A DNA stretch of 64,000 nucleotides from [Clostridium] saccharolyticum WM1 (GTDB lineage Bacteria > Bacillota > Clostridia > Lachnospirales > Lachnospiraceae), in assembly GCF_000144625.1 (NCBI RefSeq), contig NC_014376.1, positions 806,001 through 870,000 on the forward strand, read 5' to 3'. The stretch's first letter is position 1. Every line of letters begins with the position of its first letter. The notes below the pieces were generated by a model. The model had not been told where the DNA came from. It did no database searches and saw nothing but the letters and a program-made list of their open reading frames with translations. Shown in pieces: positions 8,250 through 16,688 of the stretch. A program made the translations under genes and the position numbers.

Positions 8250-8627
8250 ATGGGGAATACCGAAGTAAAGAGAAAAGCAATTCCTAAAAAGATTCGAATA
8301 AAGGTCTATGAAAAGTATAATGGGCATTGCGCCTATTGTGGCAGTGACATGGAGATTAGTGAAATGCAAGTAGATCATGTAGAGTCTTTATACTGGTACG
8401 GTGGAGCTGATGATATAAGCAATTATATGCCAGCGTGCAGGGCGTGTAATTTTTACAAAAGCACCTTGCCATTAGAAGAGTTTAGAGAACACGTAAAGAC
8501 TATTCCGGAACGCTTGGAGAAGGAATTTATTTACCGCATCTCTAAAAAATACGGCATTATCCAGGAAATCGAAAAGCCAGTTCAATTTTATTTTGAAACG
8601 ATCCCGGAGAAAGGTAATGAACTATGA
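8250..8627 (+). CDS. HNH endonuclease
   Basis: 125 residues with a canonical HNH/His-Me finger. C-x2-C (CAYCGS, about 29-32), the catalytic pair in VDHVES (about 48-50), then N and C-x2-C in YMPACRACN. Such phage HNH proteins nick or cut double-stranded DNA during packaging or replication. It ends in a 4-base ATGA overlap with the next small gene. A second HNH protein (12192) is next to the terminase genes. Confidence 0.88.
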   Translation: MGNTEVKRKAIPKKIRIKVYEKYNGHCAYCGSDMEISEMQVDHVESLYWYGGADDISNYMPACRACNFYKSTLPLEEFREHVKTIPERLEKEFIYRISKKYGIIQEIEKPVQFYFETIPEKGNEL

Positions 8628-8776
8628 ATAATCTTGACGTAGCTGGATTGTTAAAGACTTACTCTGAAAGATGCTTAAACGCCAGGAATGCAGAACATCT
8701 TAGAGAAATTGTTAGAGATTTGAAAAGGGAACTAAATGCCGAAGAAATTAGGAAGTTGCGAATGACTAATATTTAG
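8624..8776 (+). CDS. Small helical hypothetical protein
   Basis: 50 residues, predicted largely helical (LREIVRDLKRELNAEEIRKL). Coupled to the HNH gene by ATGA. No family recognised. Confidence 0.45.
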   Translation: MNNLDVAGLLKTYSERCLNARNAEHLREIVRDLKRELNAEEIRKLRMTNI

Positions 8777-8791
8777 AATTGTGAGGTAGGA

Positions 8792-9028
8792 ATGGCTTAT
8801 ACAGTGCAGGAACAGATTGAATTAGATCAGCAACTTAGAAGATGGCAGAAACGGCAGCTTACAGCCGTAAAACAGAGTAATATTGATAAAGCCTTTGAAT
8901 CAATGAACGATATTGAAAGGGCAGTATGGGAACAGGTGGCCAGAGCAGAAAGTTTTAAAGATATATCTGTCCTGGCATGGGAAACGGCCTACAAGGTAAT
9001 ACCTAAGTTTTGTAAGCTGGCCCGGTAA
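8792..9028 (+). CDS. Small helical hypothetical protein
   Basis: 78 residues, helical and charged, starting MAYTVQEQIELD. GTGAGGTAGGA gives a modest SD. Function unknown. Confidence 0.5.
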   Translation: MAYTVQEQIELDQQLRRWQKRQLTAVKQSNIDKAFESMNDIERAVWEQVARAESFKDISVLAWETAYKVIPKFCKLAR

Positions 9029-9057
9029 ATTTAGATTTTCAGAAGGAGGTATCCAGT

Positions 9058-9300
9058 GTGCAAAATAATAAATATTCATTTCCTATAAATCAATGCCCTC
9101 ATTGTGGTGGAGGAACAATAAAAATAAGGCAACATATTCACGGATACGGTGAATACCTTGTGGATTTAGAGAATGGAGAAATTGAAAGTTCATCACTTCA
9201 TGATTACTTATATTATAAGAATACCGGAAAATACGCTTTATGTGCTGACTGTGGTAAAAGACTATTTAAGGTAGATGATGAACTGAACGTTATCCAATAA
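9058..9300 (+). CDS. Zinc-ribbon-like small protein
   Basis: 80 residues with two knuckles: C-x2-C in CPHCGGG (about 13-16) and C-x2-C in LCADCGKRL (about 62-65). The 50-residue spacing fits a zinc ribbon. GTG start at 9058 after AGAAGGAGGT. Probably nucleic-acid or protein binding. Confidence 0.55.
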   Translation: MQNNKYSFPINQCPHCGGGTIKIRQHIHGYGEYLVDLENGEIESSSLHDYLYYKNTGKYALCADCGKRLFKVDDELNVIQ

Positions 9301-9337
9301 AACTGATATTTAAAAGATTCATTGTTCTTTGATAATT

Positions 9338-9354
9338 GAATATTGATAGTTGGT
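9338..9354 (+). repeat. 17-nt inverted repeat, left copy
   Basis: GAATATTGATAGTTGGT is the exact reverse complement of 9822-9838, which contains the 5' arm of the terminator behind the intervening gene. The two copies bracket the DUF3775 gene. Confidence 0.8.
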
Positions 9355-9393
9355 ATGGTAATATATGGATATAATACAAAGGAGGTATTTAGC

Positions 9394-9813
9394 ATGGTGG
9401 AGCATTCAAATATTGACTTGGATAATTATATTGATGAAATACTTAAAGTTATCAGCCTGGCAGAGATTAGAGACAGAGCAACCGAACATGAATACGGCGA
9501 GTCAGGAGTAATTGATAGTGTGGTTAATTTCTCTGATATCTCACTGGAAGAAAGAGAAGAAGACAAGGCTCTATATAAATACTTAAATAGCCTGCAATAC
9601 GATGCTATAAAAGTTATTCAAGTAGTTATGTATATTGGAAGGGGAGATTTCTTAGACGAAGACGGCACTAGCAGCTTTAGTGAGGCTTGGGATTTCTTTG
9701 AAGAGCAAGGCTGGAACGAAAACAAGCAAGTGGAGGCAATGCAGATTTTTGAAAAAGCACCATTGGCTGAATACTTAAGAAGTGGATGTAAAAGATTAGG
9801 TATCCATATATAA
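9394..9813 (+). CDS. DUF3775-like phage protein
   Basis: 139 residues from ATG 9394 (AAAGGAGGT site). The C-terminal half reads LNSLQYDAIKVIQVVMYIG followed by RGDF, matching the DUF3775 pattern (L-x-Y-D-x-x-x-x-x-Q-x-x-M-x-x-G-R-G-D). It is bracketed by exact 17-nt inverted repeats and followed by its own terminator, so it is a self-contained transcription cassette. Function unknown. Confidence 0.65.
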   Translation: MVEHSNIDLDNYIDEILKVISLAEIRDRATEHEYGESGVIDSVVNFSDISLEEREEDKALYKYLNSLQYDAIKVIQVVMYIGRGDFLDEDGTSSFSEAWDFFEEQGWNENKQVEAMQIFEKAPLAEYLRSGCKRLGIHI

Positions 9814-9820
9814 AATAAAA

Positions 9821-9853
9821 AACCAACTATCAATATTCGGTAGTTGGTTTTTT
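9821..9853 (+). terminator. Intrinsic terminator after DUF3775 gene
   Basis: AACCAACTA (9821-9829) pairs with TAGTTGGTT (9841-9849), followed by a T-run. The left arm and loop are also exactly complementary to 9338-9354. Confidence 0.85.
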
Positions 9854-9888
9854 ATTGCGAAAAAATAAGGAGGGAAGATTCAAAGAAG

Positions 9889-10695
9889 ATGAAAGCAGTA
9901 ATGAAATATCCAGGAAGTAAATGGAGTATCGCAGATTGGATTATAAGTTTCTTCCCGGAACATCACAGCTATTTAGAGGCATTTTTGGGTAGTGGAGCAG
10001 TTTTGTTCAATAAGCCAAGGTCAAACATTGAAACCGTGAACGATCTGGACGGTAATGTGATAAATCTTTTTGAGTGGATTCGAAAGGACCCAGAAAGACT
10101 GGCCAGAGAAATATATTTAACTCCTTACGCCAGACAGATTTATGATAATGCTTTTAAAACGGTACCAGATGATAGTTTTGGAAAGGCAGTTAATTTCTAT
10201 ATAAGGTTAAACATGGGCCACGGATTCCGAACCACTGGTGAAAAGGTAGGCTGGAAGAATGATGTACAGGGACGTGAAAAGGCTTACGCCGCATCAGGCT
10301 GGTGCAATCTTCCAGATGAAATAATGAAAGCCGCAGAGAGGATCAGAGGTGTACAAATTGAAAACCGTCCTGCAGCAGAATTGATAGAACGGTTTAACAA
10401 TCCGAAAGTCTTGATTTATGCTGATCCTCCATATGTGCTGAGTACAAGGCATGGGAAACAGTACCGCCATGAAATGGATGATAAGCAGCAGAATGACTTG
10501 ATAGATGTCTTACTTGCTCATAAAGGCCCGGTTCTATTAAGTGGATATGACAGTGATCTATACAATGATCGTTTATCCGGCTGGTACCGGGAAGAAACAA
10601 CTTGCTATTCGCAGGTCAGCAGCAAGAAAAGAGAAATATTGTGGATGAATTTTGAACCTGCGGGGCAGACAAATATATATGATTTCATCAGCTAA
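9889..10695 (+). CDS. DNA adenine methylase (D12/Dam class)
   Basis: 268 residues from ATG 9889. Motif KYPGSKW (about 6-12) binds AdoMet, FLGSG follows (about 32-36), and the catalytic DPPY lies at about 184. The order fits class D12 N6-adenine methyltransferases (Dam, phage T4 Dam). It probably methylates phage DNA against host restriction. It is transcribed after the terminator at 9821-9853, so some readthrough or a separate promoter is needed. Confidence 0.9.
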   Translation: MKAVMKYPGSKWSIADWIISFFPEHHSYLEAFLGSGAVLFNKPRSNIETVNDLDGNVINLFEWIRKDPERLAREIYLTPYARQIYDNAFKTVPDDSFGKAVNFYIRLNMGHGFRTTGEKVGWKNDVQGREKAYAASGWCNLPDEIMKAAERIRGVQIENRPAAELIERFNNPKVLIYADPPYVLSTRHGKQYRHEMDDKQQNDLIDVLLAHKGPVLLSGYDSDLYNDRLSGWYREETTCYSQVSSKKREILWMNFEPAGQTNIYDFIS

Positions 10696-10750
10696 ACGAA
10701 TATTTACAGAAGTAGGCCGCAGGCGGCAGGTAGATCAGGAGGATATTTAA

Positions 10751-11101
10751 ATGATAAGCGAGGCAGATTTTATTATTTATAATACTGCAAAAAAGAGGAC
10801 GAAAGTATGTGACAATGCAGAAACAGATGCACAGACAATAGTAAGTTTAGAAAAAGAGGTAAGATATTACAGAAACATAATTGAACAGATGGAAAGGGTA
10901 CTGGTGAGGAACGTAGAAAACATAATGTTTTTATGTGACAGAAGAGCGTGCGATACATGCTTGAAAGAATGCAAACATACTTCTGACATAAAACATGCTG
11001 AGAACTTTCAATTATCTATGGGAGGGAAAAGATTTATAGAAAAGGAAACAAAGGCATACTTTAAAGCATGCCAGGCAGCAGGACCAGAAAGGAATACATG
11101 A
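10751..11101 (+). CDS. Hypothetical phage protein, coiled coil plus Cys cluster
   Basis: 116 residues. The middle (about 30-60) is a coiled coil. Residues about 62-74 hold four cysteines (FLCDRRACDTCLKEC), a probable zinc site. It overlaps the next gene by 4 bases. No family recognised. Confidence 0.55.
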   Translation: MISEADFIIYNTAKKRTKVCDNAETDAQTIVSLEKEVRYYRNIIEQMERVLVRNVENIMFLCDRRACDTCLKECKHTSDIKHAENFQLSMGGKRFIEKETKAYFKACQAAGPERNT

Positions 11102-11313
11102 GCAGAAAGACATCAAAAGAATATAGAGAGGAAAAGGCAAGGAGAGAAAAGGCTTTACAAACTGAAATCGCAATGGCAATTAAAGCTCCACCAATTAAGA
11201 CAGGGAGTGCCACAGATCCGCCATATTTATTTACTTGCATTTGTCCTGATCCTGATAGAAGGGAATCAAAGTATGCACCTATGTTAAGGATACATAAATC
11301 TATGAAAAGATGA
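11098..11313 (+). CDS. Small basic hypothetical protein
   Basis: 71 residues, Lys/Arg/Glu-rich N-terminal half (SKEYREEKARREKALQ). ATGA overlaps at both its start and end, placing it in a coupled string with 10751 and 11310. Function unknown. Confidence 0.45.
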   Translation: MSRKTSKEYREEKARREKALQTEIAMAIKAPPIKTGSATDPPYLFTCICPDPDRRESKYAPMLRIHKSMKR

Positions 11314-11552
11314 GGCACAATAAAATGAATGCTGTGGAAATGAGTGAGAATGAGTATTACAGAATGAAAGCAGCTGAATTAGAAAAGGCTGAGACCGCTT
11401 TTAATAAGGTTAAGGATATTATTGAAAATGAAAAGCAAAGGTATAGAGATATAATATGGTCAAAAAAAGATGCAACTCAGAATATTCAAGAATTGTATAA
11501 ATGGAAAGCCTTAGATGATTTGCAGCATAAGATTGAGGAAATGCTAGAATAG
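11310..11552 (+). CDS. Small coiled-coil protein
   Basis: 80 residues, almost entirely predicted coiled coil (AAELEKAETAFNKVKDIIEN). Coupled to the previous gene. Followed by a GCCTGCC-GAAA-GGCAGGC hairpin (11552-11569) with a GNRA tetraloop. Confidence 0.5.
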   Translation: MRHNKMNAVEMSENEYYRMKAAELEKAETAFNKVKDIIENEKQRYRDIIWSKKDATQNIQELYKWKALDDLQHKIEEMLE

Positions 11553-11596
11553 CCTGCCGAAAGGCAGGCACGGCAGCAGGACAAGGAGGTGATCAG

Positions 11597-11998
11597 ATGC
11601 AAGCGACCATTAAAAAAAGAGAAATGAAATTAAGCGATTATCATATTACGATTGATAAATATAATGAATTAAAATATTTCTGCAAACAGTATGAGGAAAA
11701 GAAAAAAGAATTAAATAAAAATTACGGTTTGGCATCGGATGCAAATGACGGGCTTCCAAAAAGTAATACTCCTGGGAATCCTACGGAAAGAACAGCAATA
11801 AAGAACATGATGCTACAAAGGGATATTGAGTTAATTGAACAGACTGTAATGGAGGCAGATTCATCAATATACAAATGGCTTTTGAAAAATGTTACACAGG
11901 GTATCAGCTTTGAGTATTTGAATGGGGTACCAAAAAACAGAACTGACTTTTATTGTTCTAGAAGATACTTTTTTTACTTACTTTCACAGAAAAAATAA
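11597..11998 (+). CDS. Probable phage late-gene regulator (ArpU/RinA-like position)
   Basis: 133 residues. The C-terminal part (IEQTVMEADSSIYKWLLKN, then YLNGVPKNRTDFY) looks like a sigma-4/HTH-like helix set. Comparable proteins sit immediately upstream of the terminase region in many Clostridia prophages and are annotated as ArpU- or RinA-like activators of late genes. Its gene is followed by a 190-base region with dyads and no gene, consistent with a late promoter. The family assignment is by context and pattern. Confidence 0.5.
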   Translation: MQATIKKREMKLSDYHITIDKYNELKYFCKQYEEKKKELNKNYGLASDANDGLPKSNTPGNPTERTAIKNMMLQRDIELIEQTVMEADSSIYKWLLKNVTQGISFEYLNGVPKNRTDFYCSRRYFFYLLSQKK

Positions 11999-12034
11999 AA
12001 AGATGTGCACTGAAAGGGGGTACTTCCGTGATAT

Positions 12035-12069
12035 TATGATATCATGCAAAAGGTAAAAAATACCATTTG
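12035..12069 (+). promoter_or_regulatory. Candidate late promoter/operator dyads
   Basis: ATGATATCAT (12036-12045) is a perfect palindrome overlapping a possible -10 TATGAT (12035-12040). GGTAAAAAATACC (12052-12064) follows as the centre of a hairpin with GCAAAAGG/CCATTTGC flanks. The same 13-mer is placed right after a strong promoter at 26215-26227, so it may bind a shared regulator. Confidence 0.45.
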
Positions 12070-12132
12070 CACACTTACTTCCTCCCCTTGTAAGTGGATT
12101 CGTTGGTGATCAAATATCGTATGCCCTCAGGG

Positions 12133-12162
12133 AAAAACGCCTGTCTGATGATGGGCGTTTTT
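12133..12162 (+). terminator. Intrinsic terminator before HNH/terminase block
   Basis: AAAAACGCC pairs with GGCGTTTTT, followed by TCTTT. It may act as an attenuator of the late leader, since structural genes start just after it. Confidence 0.75.
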
Positions 12163-12191
12163 CTTTGGAATAAAGGTAGGGAAAGAACAAT

Positions 12192-12533
12192 ATGCAAAAC
12201 AGAGATATCGAATTTGTAAAAAGATGTATAAGCAATAATGATATTCATAGTTTTTATATTTGGAAGCCATGGTTAATTGTAAGAAAAAGTGTATTAGAGA
12301 TGGACCGCTATGAATGTCAGGATTGCAAAGCAAAAGGAAAATACACTAAAGCAAAAACAGTACATCATAACAACTATGTTAAGAAACACCCGGAGCTTGC
12401 TCTTGAAATATGGTATACATGGAAAGGACAAAAGAAAAGGAACCTTATAAGCCTATGCCATGACTGCCACGAAGAGCGGCATGGATACCGTAAGCCAGAG
12501 GAGAAGAAACCTTTGACCGAAGAAAGGTGGTAA
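12192..12533 (+). CDS. HNH endonuclease adjacent to terminase
   Basis: 113 residues with the HNH finger: CQDCKAKGK (about 40-43), VHHNNYVKKHPEL (about 58-61) and LCHDCHEERHG. HNH proteins next to terminase are known in HK97-type phages to be needed for cos cleavage and packaging. The position therefore suggests cos-type packaging. Confidence 0.88.
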   Translation: MQNRDIEFVKRCISNNDIHSFYIWKPWLIVRKSVLEMDRYECQDCKAKGKYTKAKTVHHNNYVKKHPELALEIWYTWKGQKKRNLISLCHDCHEERHGYRKPEEKKPLTEERW

Positions 12534-12716
12534 TAATGATGGAAAATTGTCTGATGTTTGGATTCATAGGGATTGATATTTATTTTTAGCTACCCCCGGT
12601 CAAAAAAAATCATATTTTAATCCGGGAGGTGGAGACCGGTGGGAGGACTCGACAAAAGATATTTTCTCGCACATGATAAGAAAAACTGAAAAATAAAAAA
12701 AGTTGAGGTGATTTAG

Positions 12717-13040
12717 TTGGCAGCAAGACCACCAAACAGGGCAAAGATAAAGGGATCAATGGAATATCAGCTCTGGAAAAAAGGTGTAAAAATCGAATGT
12801 TTTGAAGATCTAATCTGTGATTATATGAACCTTTACGATATCAAAAAGGCACTGCAGAAAGATATTAAATCAAGAGGTGTGGCTTATGATGCTATGTCAG
12901 CAAGTGGATACACAATTACCAAGCAGAACCAGTCAGTAAAAGATTTGGTAGCAGTAGGAAAGCAAATGCTCTTGATACTAGATAAGCTTGGATTGACAAC
13001 AAGTGAAATTCTTCCGGAGAGTGATAAGGATGAATTATAA
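12717..13040 (+). CDS. Terminase small subunit (P27-like)
   Basis: 107 residues, TTG start at 12717 after GTTGAGGTGA. The basic helical N-terminus and the LKGLG-free P27-type C-terminal helices (VAVGKQMLLILDKLGLTTSE) fit the phage P27 small terminase family. It recognises the packaging site and recruits the large subunit, which it overlaps by 11 bases. Confidence 0.75.
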   Translation: MAARPPNRAKIKGSMEYQLWKKGVKIECFEDLICDYMNLYDIKKALQKDIKSRGVAYDAMSASGYTITKQNQSVKDLVAVGKQMLLILDKLGLTTSEILPESDKDEL

Positions 13041-14712
13041 GCTAAATCCGCATATTCAAGAGTGGATAGACATTGTTGAGAATAATACATATGCAGTCTG
13101 TGAAGAACAAAAGCTTTTAGTAAAATATATAAAGCACTGTTTTGAGACAGAAGATATCTATACAAATGATGATCAGCTTGAAAGATATATTAGTCTGGCA
13201 AGATATTTCCCATTCGAGCAGGTGTTTCCTTGGCAAAAATTTGTTATAGGGCTCCATGATTGTACTTACTGGATTGAGAATGACATGCCACGCTGGCCTG
13301 ATCTCTTCTGCGAACTTGGAAGAGGAGCCGGAAAAGACGGAACTATTGCATGGGAATCTGTTTGTCTGATGTCTCCATATAACGGGATCAGAGAATATGA
13401 TGTTGATATATGCGCAAACAACGAAGATCAGGCCATGCGACCAGTCCGTGATGTGATCGCCGCATTTGAGCGCCCAGAAGTTATGGGAAAGCTTAAGCGC
13501 TTTTTTTATTGGACAAAAGAGCAAGTGAGATCACTTAAGACAAATTCGTTCATGAAAGGCCGGACAAATAGCCCTAAAGGAAAGGACGGTCTGCGTTCAG
13601 GAATCTGTATTTTTAACGAGATTCACCAGTATGAGGATTACGCTAATATCAATGTATTCACAACTGGACTAGGAAAGAAAAAACATCCACGGCGATCATA
13701 TTATACCACAAACGGAGACGTAAGAGAGGGACCGCTTGACGATCTCATAGAAACATCTGAGGGAATTTTGAGGGGGGGAGAACCTGACAATGGTTTACTG
13801 CCATTTATATGCAAGCTGGACAAAAAAGAAGATGTAGACCAGGAAGAAAACTGGCCTATGGCAAATCCATCATTGCCGTACCTACCAAACCTTATGGAGG
13901 AAATACGGAAAGAGTACCGAGAATGGAAAAAGAACCCGGCTAGGCTCCCTGCGTTTATGACAAAGAGAATGAACATACCAGATGGTACCAGCGAGATAAA
14001 AGTAACGGAATGGGATAACATCATTGCAACGAATAGAGAACTTCCGGACCTAATAGGCTGGAGCTGTACATGTGGAATTGACTACTCAAAATTGACAGAC
14101 TTTGCGGCTGTCAATCTTCATTTTCGTGATGGTGACAAGCGATATGACATTAACCATTACTGGCTTTGCTTAAAATCCTCTGATATACCACGGTTAAAAT
14201 GCCCATGGAAGCAATGGGCTGAGAACGATCTTCTAACCTTGGTAGATGATGTAGAGATTCATCCGTCTTATATAACAGATTATATTGCTGAGATGAAAAA
14301 GAAATACAACATCAAGCATTTGGCCCTAGATGACTTTCGGTATGCACTTTTATCAAGCGCTCTGAAAGATATTGGATTTGACGCAAAAATATACAAAAAT
14401 GTTAAATTGGTGCGCCCTATGGATATTATGCGTGTGGCTACGGTAATTGATAGCTGTTTTACAAACCAATGGTTTTGCTGGGGAGATAATCCGGGCCTGC
14501 GTTGGGCTACTAATAATACAAAGCTGGTTAGGGCAGGAAGAAAGCCGGGCCATGAAGATGATGCGGATCTTGGAAATTATGTATATGGAAAAATCGAAGC
14601 TAAAAGCCGTAAGACTGATCCGTTCATGGCATTGGTGGCTAGTATGGTAATTGAAGATATTTTGCCAGTGCAGAAACGCCAAAAGCCTAAATTTCAGGTA
14701 TATGCTTATTGA
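13030..14712 (+). CDS. Terminase large subunit
   Basis: 560 residues. The ATPase domain has a P-loop ELGRGAGKDG (about 97-106; K present, usual S/T replaced by D) and Walker B ICIFNEIHQ. The RNase H-fold nuclease domain starts at GIDYSKLTDFAAV (about 350) with further acidic residues in HEDDAD. It drives ATP-dependent DNA packaging and cuts the concatemer. The start ATG 13030 overlaps the small subunit. Confidence 0.92.
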   Translation: MNYKLNPHIQEWIDIVENNTYAVCEEQKLLVKYIKHCFETEDIYTNDDQLERYISLARYFPFEQVFPWQKFVIGLHDCTYWIENDMPRWPDLFCELGRGAGKDGTIAWESVCLMSPYNGIREYDVDICANNEDQAMRPVRDVIAAFERPEVMGKLKRFFYWTKEQVRSLKTNSFMKGRTNSPKGKDGLRSGICIFNEIHQYEDYANINVFTTGLGKKKHPRRSYYTTNGDVREGPLDDLIETSEGILRGGEPDNGLLPFICKLDKKEDVDQEENWPMANPSLPYLPNLMEEIRKEYREWKKNPARLPAFMTKRMNIPDGTSEIKVTEWDNIIATNRELPDLIGWSCTCGIDYSKLTDFAAVNLHFRDGDKRYDINHYWLCLKSSDIPRLKCPWKQWAENDLLTLVDDVEIHPSYITDYIAEMKKKYNIKHLALDDFRYALLSSALKDIGFDAKIYKNVKLVRPMDIMRVATVIDSCFTNQWFCWGDNPGLRWATNNTKLVRAGRKPGHEDDADLGNYVYGKIEAKSRKTDPFMALVASMVIEDILPVQKRQKPKFQVYAY

Positions 14713-14730
14713 AAGGAGGTGAATAAGTAA

Positions 14731-15909
14731 GTGGGATTGAATTTTAAAAAATGGCTTGTGGAGAGATTAGGTGGAAGTGTAGAAAAAGCATCAACCGTGG
14801 AGATTGACTGGTCAGAGTTATTTGGGATCATGGATAACGTATATGTACGAGAACTGGCTTTCTGGACATGTGTGAATAAAATTGCCAATGCATTGAGTAA
14901 GTGCGAATTTCGTACCTATTATGAAAATAAATTGGTGAAGAAAGCAGAATACTACTTATGGAATGTGGAGCCGAATAGGAATCAGAATGCATCTGCTTTC
15001 CTGACAAAGTTGATCGGTAAATTGTATCTGCGCAATGAAGCTTTGGTGATAGAGTCATCTGGACAATTATATGTAGCAGATGAGTTTGAAAAAACAGTAT
15101 ATGCATTATATGATTACCAGTTTCATGATGTATCAGTAGATGATTTTAAATTTGATAAGACTTTCTATCAAAATGAAGTATTGTATTTTCAGCTAAATTC
15201 AATTGATATGAGAAAATTAGTAAACTTACTCCACTCAAGCTATAACGAGCTCATGCAGTATGCGACTAATGCTTACCGAAAATCCAGGGGAAGCAGGGGA
15301 ATTTTAAACATTGATGCCCAGGCACAGGCTGAGGATGACTTTTCTGATACGCTGCAAGAGCTAATGACAAACTATTTTAAAAAGTTTTTCGAGAGTGAAA
15401 ATGCAGTACTGCCACTATATGATGGGTATGAGTATAAAGAAATTGAAACGAAAACGTATTCTAATGAATCCACACGGGATATTAAAGCCTTAGCTGATGA
15501 TATTTTTGATTTCACAGCCAGGGCATTTTCTTTCCCACCATCATTAGCAAAAGGAGATGTTCAGGATACGGGTAAGGCTACAGATGAGTTGTTAACTTTT
15601 TGTATTGACCCACTGGCCCGAATGCTGGAAAAGGAGATAAACCGGAAACGAAACGGTATGGCAGGATTCATTTCTGGAAATTATTTAAAGATTGATACTA
15701 TGGCCGTGAAACACATTGATATTTTCGATATAGCAACTCCGATTGATAAGTTGATTTCGTCCGGGGTATTTACAATTAACGGTATTCTACGGACAATTGG
15801 TGAACCAGAAATTAATGAAGATTGGGCAAACGAACATTTTATCACTAAGAATTACAGCACCATTCAGGATTTATTAAATGATTTAAAAAATGATTCTGAA
15901 CCAAGATAG
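14731..15909 (+). CDS. Portal protein (HK97 family)
   Basis: 392 residues, GTG start after GAAAGGAGGTGA. N-terminal VYVRELAFWTCVNKIANALS is characteristic of HK97-type portals, as is the C-terminal PIDKLISSGVFTINGILR helix-loop. It forms the dodecameric DNA entry ring. Order terminase-portal-protease-capsid is standard. Confidence 0.9.
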   Translation: MGLNFKKWLVERLGGSVEKASTVEIDWSELFGIMDNVYVRELAFWTCVNKIANALSKCEFRTYYENKLVKKAEYYLWNVEPNRNQNASAFLTKLIGKLYLRNEALVIESSGQLYVADEFEKTVYALYDYQFHDVSVDDFKFDKTFYQNEVLYFQLNSIDMRKLVNLLHSSYNELMQYATNAYRKSRGSRGILNIDAQAQAEDDFSDTLQELMTNYFKKFFESENAVLPLYDGYEYKEIETKTYSNESTRDIKALADDIFDFTARAFSFPPSLAKGDVQDTGKATDELLTFCIDPLARMLEKEINRKRNGMAGFISGNYLKIDTMAVKHIDIFDIATPIDKLISSGVFTINGILRTIGEPEINEDWANEHFITKNYSTIQDLLNDLKNDSEPR

Positions 15910-15925
15910 AAAGGAGTGAGACAAG

Positions 15926-16684
15926 ATGCAGAAAAAAGGAACGAACTGGAGATTGGAACCATCACAGGCAGAAAACAAAGTTATTTTGTATATCTATGAT
16001 GATGTAACTGAGTACGGAGAATTCAACTGGCAGACATGGAACTATGATGATTCAGAGACATCGGCAAAGTATTTTGCTGAAAAGCTAGGAGAGATACCGG
16101 ACGGACAGACTATAGAACTACACATCAACTCAAATGGTGGATCTGTAAAAGAGGGAGTGGCTATTTATAACCTCCTGAAACAGAAGAGTAATCATAAAAT
16201 TGGAATAGTGGACGGAGTGGCGCACAGCGTCGCTTTTTTAATTTTACAGGCTTGTGATGAAAGAAAGATGTGCCTGGGAACTACGGCACTTGTCCATAAT
16301 ATGTGGATGCACTGTGCAGGAAATGCGACACAGTTGAGAAAATATGCTGATGATCTTGACGACATGATGGAAGCGAATCGACAGGTATTTTTAGAACGGG
16401 CATCAATCACAGAAGAGGAACTTACAACTCTTATGGAAGCGGAAACGTATTTAACGCCAGATAAGGCAATAGAATACGGCCTGATAGATGAGATTTATGG
16501 AAAGAAAAGTGCAGCTCCACAGAACGAGAAAGAATTGATGGAAAAGTTATCTCAAATGCAATGCCAGCTAAACAGTCAGCAAAGCTTCCGTGAGCAGATT
16601 GCACAATTGAAAGAAAATAAGAAAAACCAGGGAGGAAATAAAAACCTCCTTGCAATGTTTCAGGGCATAGCCCAGAGAGGATAA
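15926..16684 (+). CDS. ClpP-like prohead protease (S14)
   Basis: 252 residues with the ClpP fold. INSNGGSVKEGVAIY is the conserved glycine loop; the nucleophile is the serine of VAHSVAF (usually AASAA); the base is the His in ALVHNMW; LTPDKAIEYGLID holds the aspartate. It matures the capsid by removing the scaffold region. The C-terminal 50 residues form a coiled coil. Confidence 0.88.
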   Translation: MQKKGTNWRLEPSQAENKVILYIYDDVTEYGEFNWQTWNYDDSETSAKYFAEKLGEIPDGQTIELHINSNGGSVKEGVAIYNLLKQKSNHKIGIVDGVAHSVAFLILQACDERKMCLGTTALVHNMWMHCAGNATQLRKYADDLDDMMEANRQVFLERASITEEELTTLMEAETYLTPDKAIEYGLIDEIYGKKSAAPQNEKELMEKLSQMQCQLNSQQSFREQIAQLKENKKNQGGNKNLLAMFQGIAQRG

Positions 16685-16688
16685 AACT

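Noticed and set aside
12538..12591. 17-codon frame between the HNH and small terminase genes
   Set aside because: Too short and without a clear ribosome site or conserved look.
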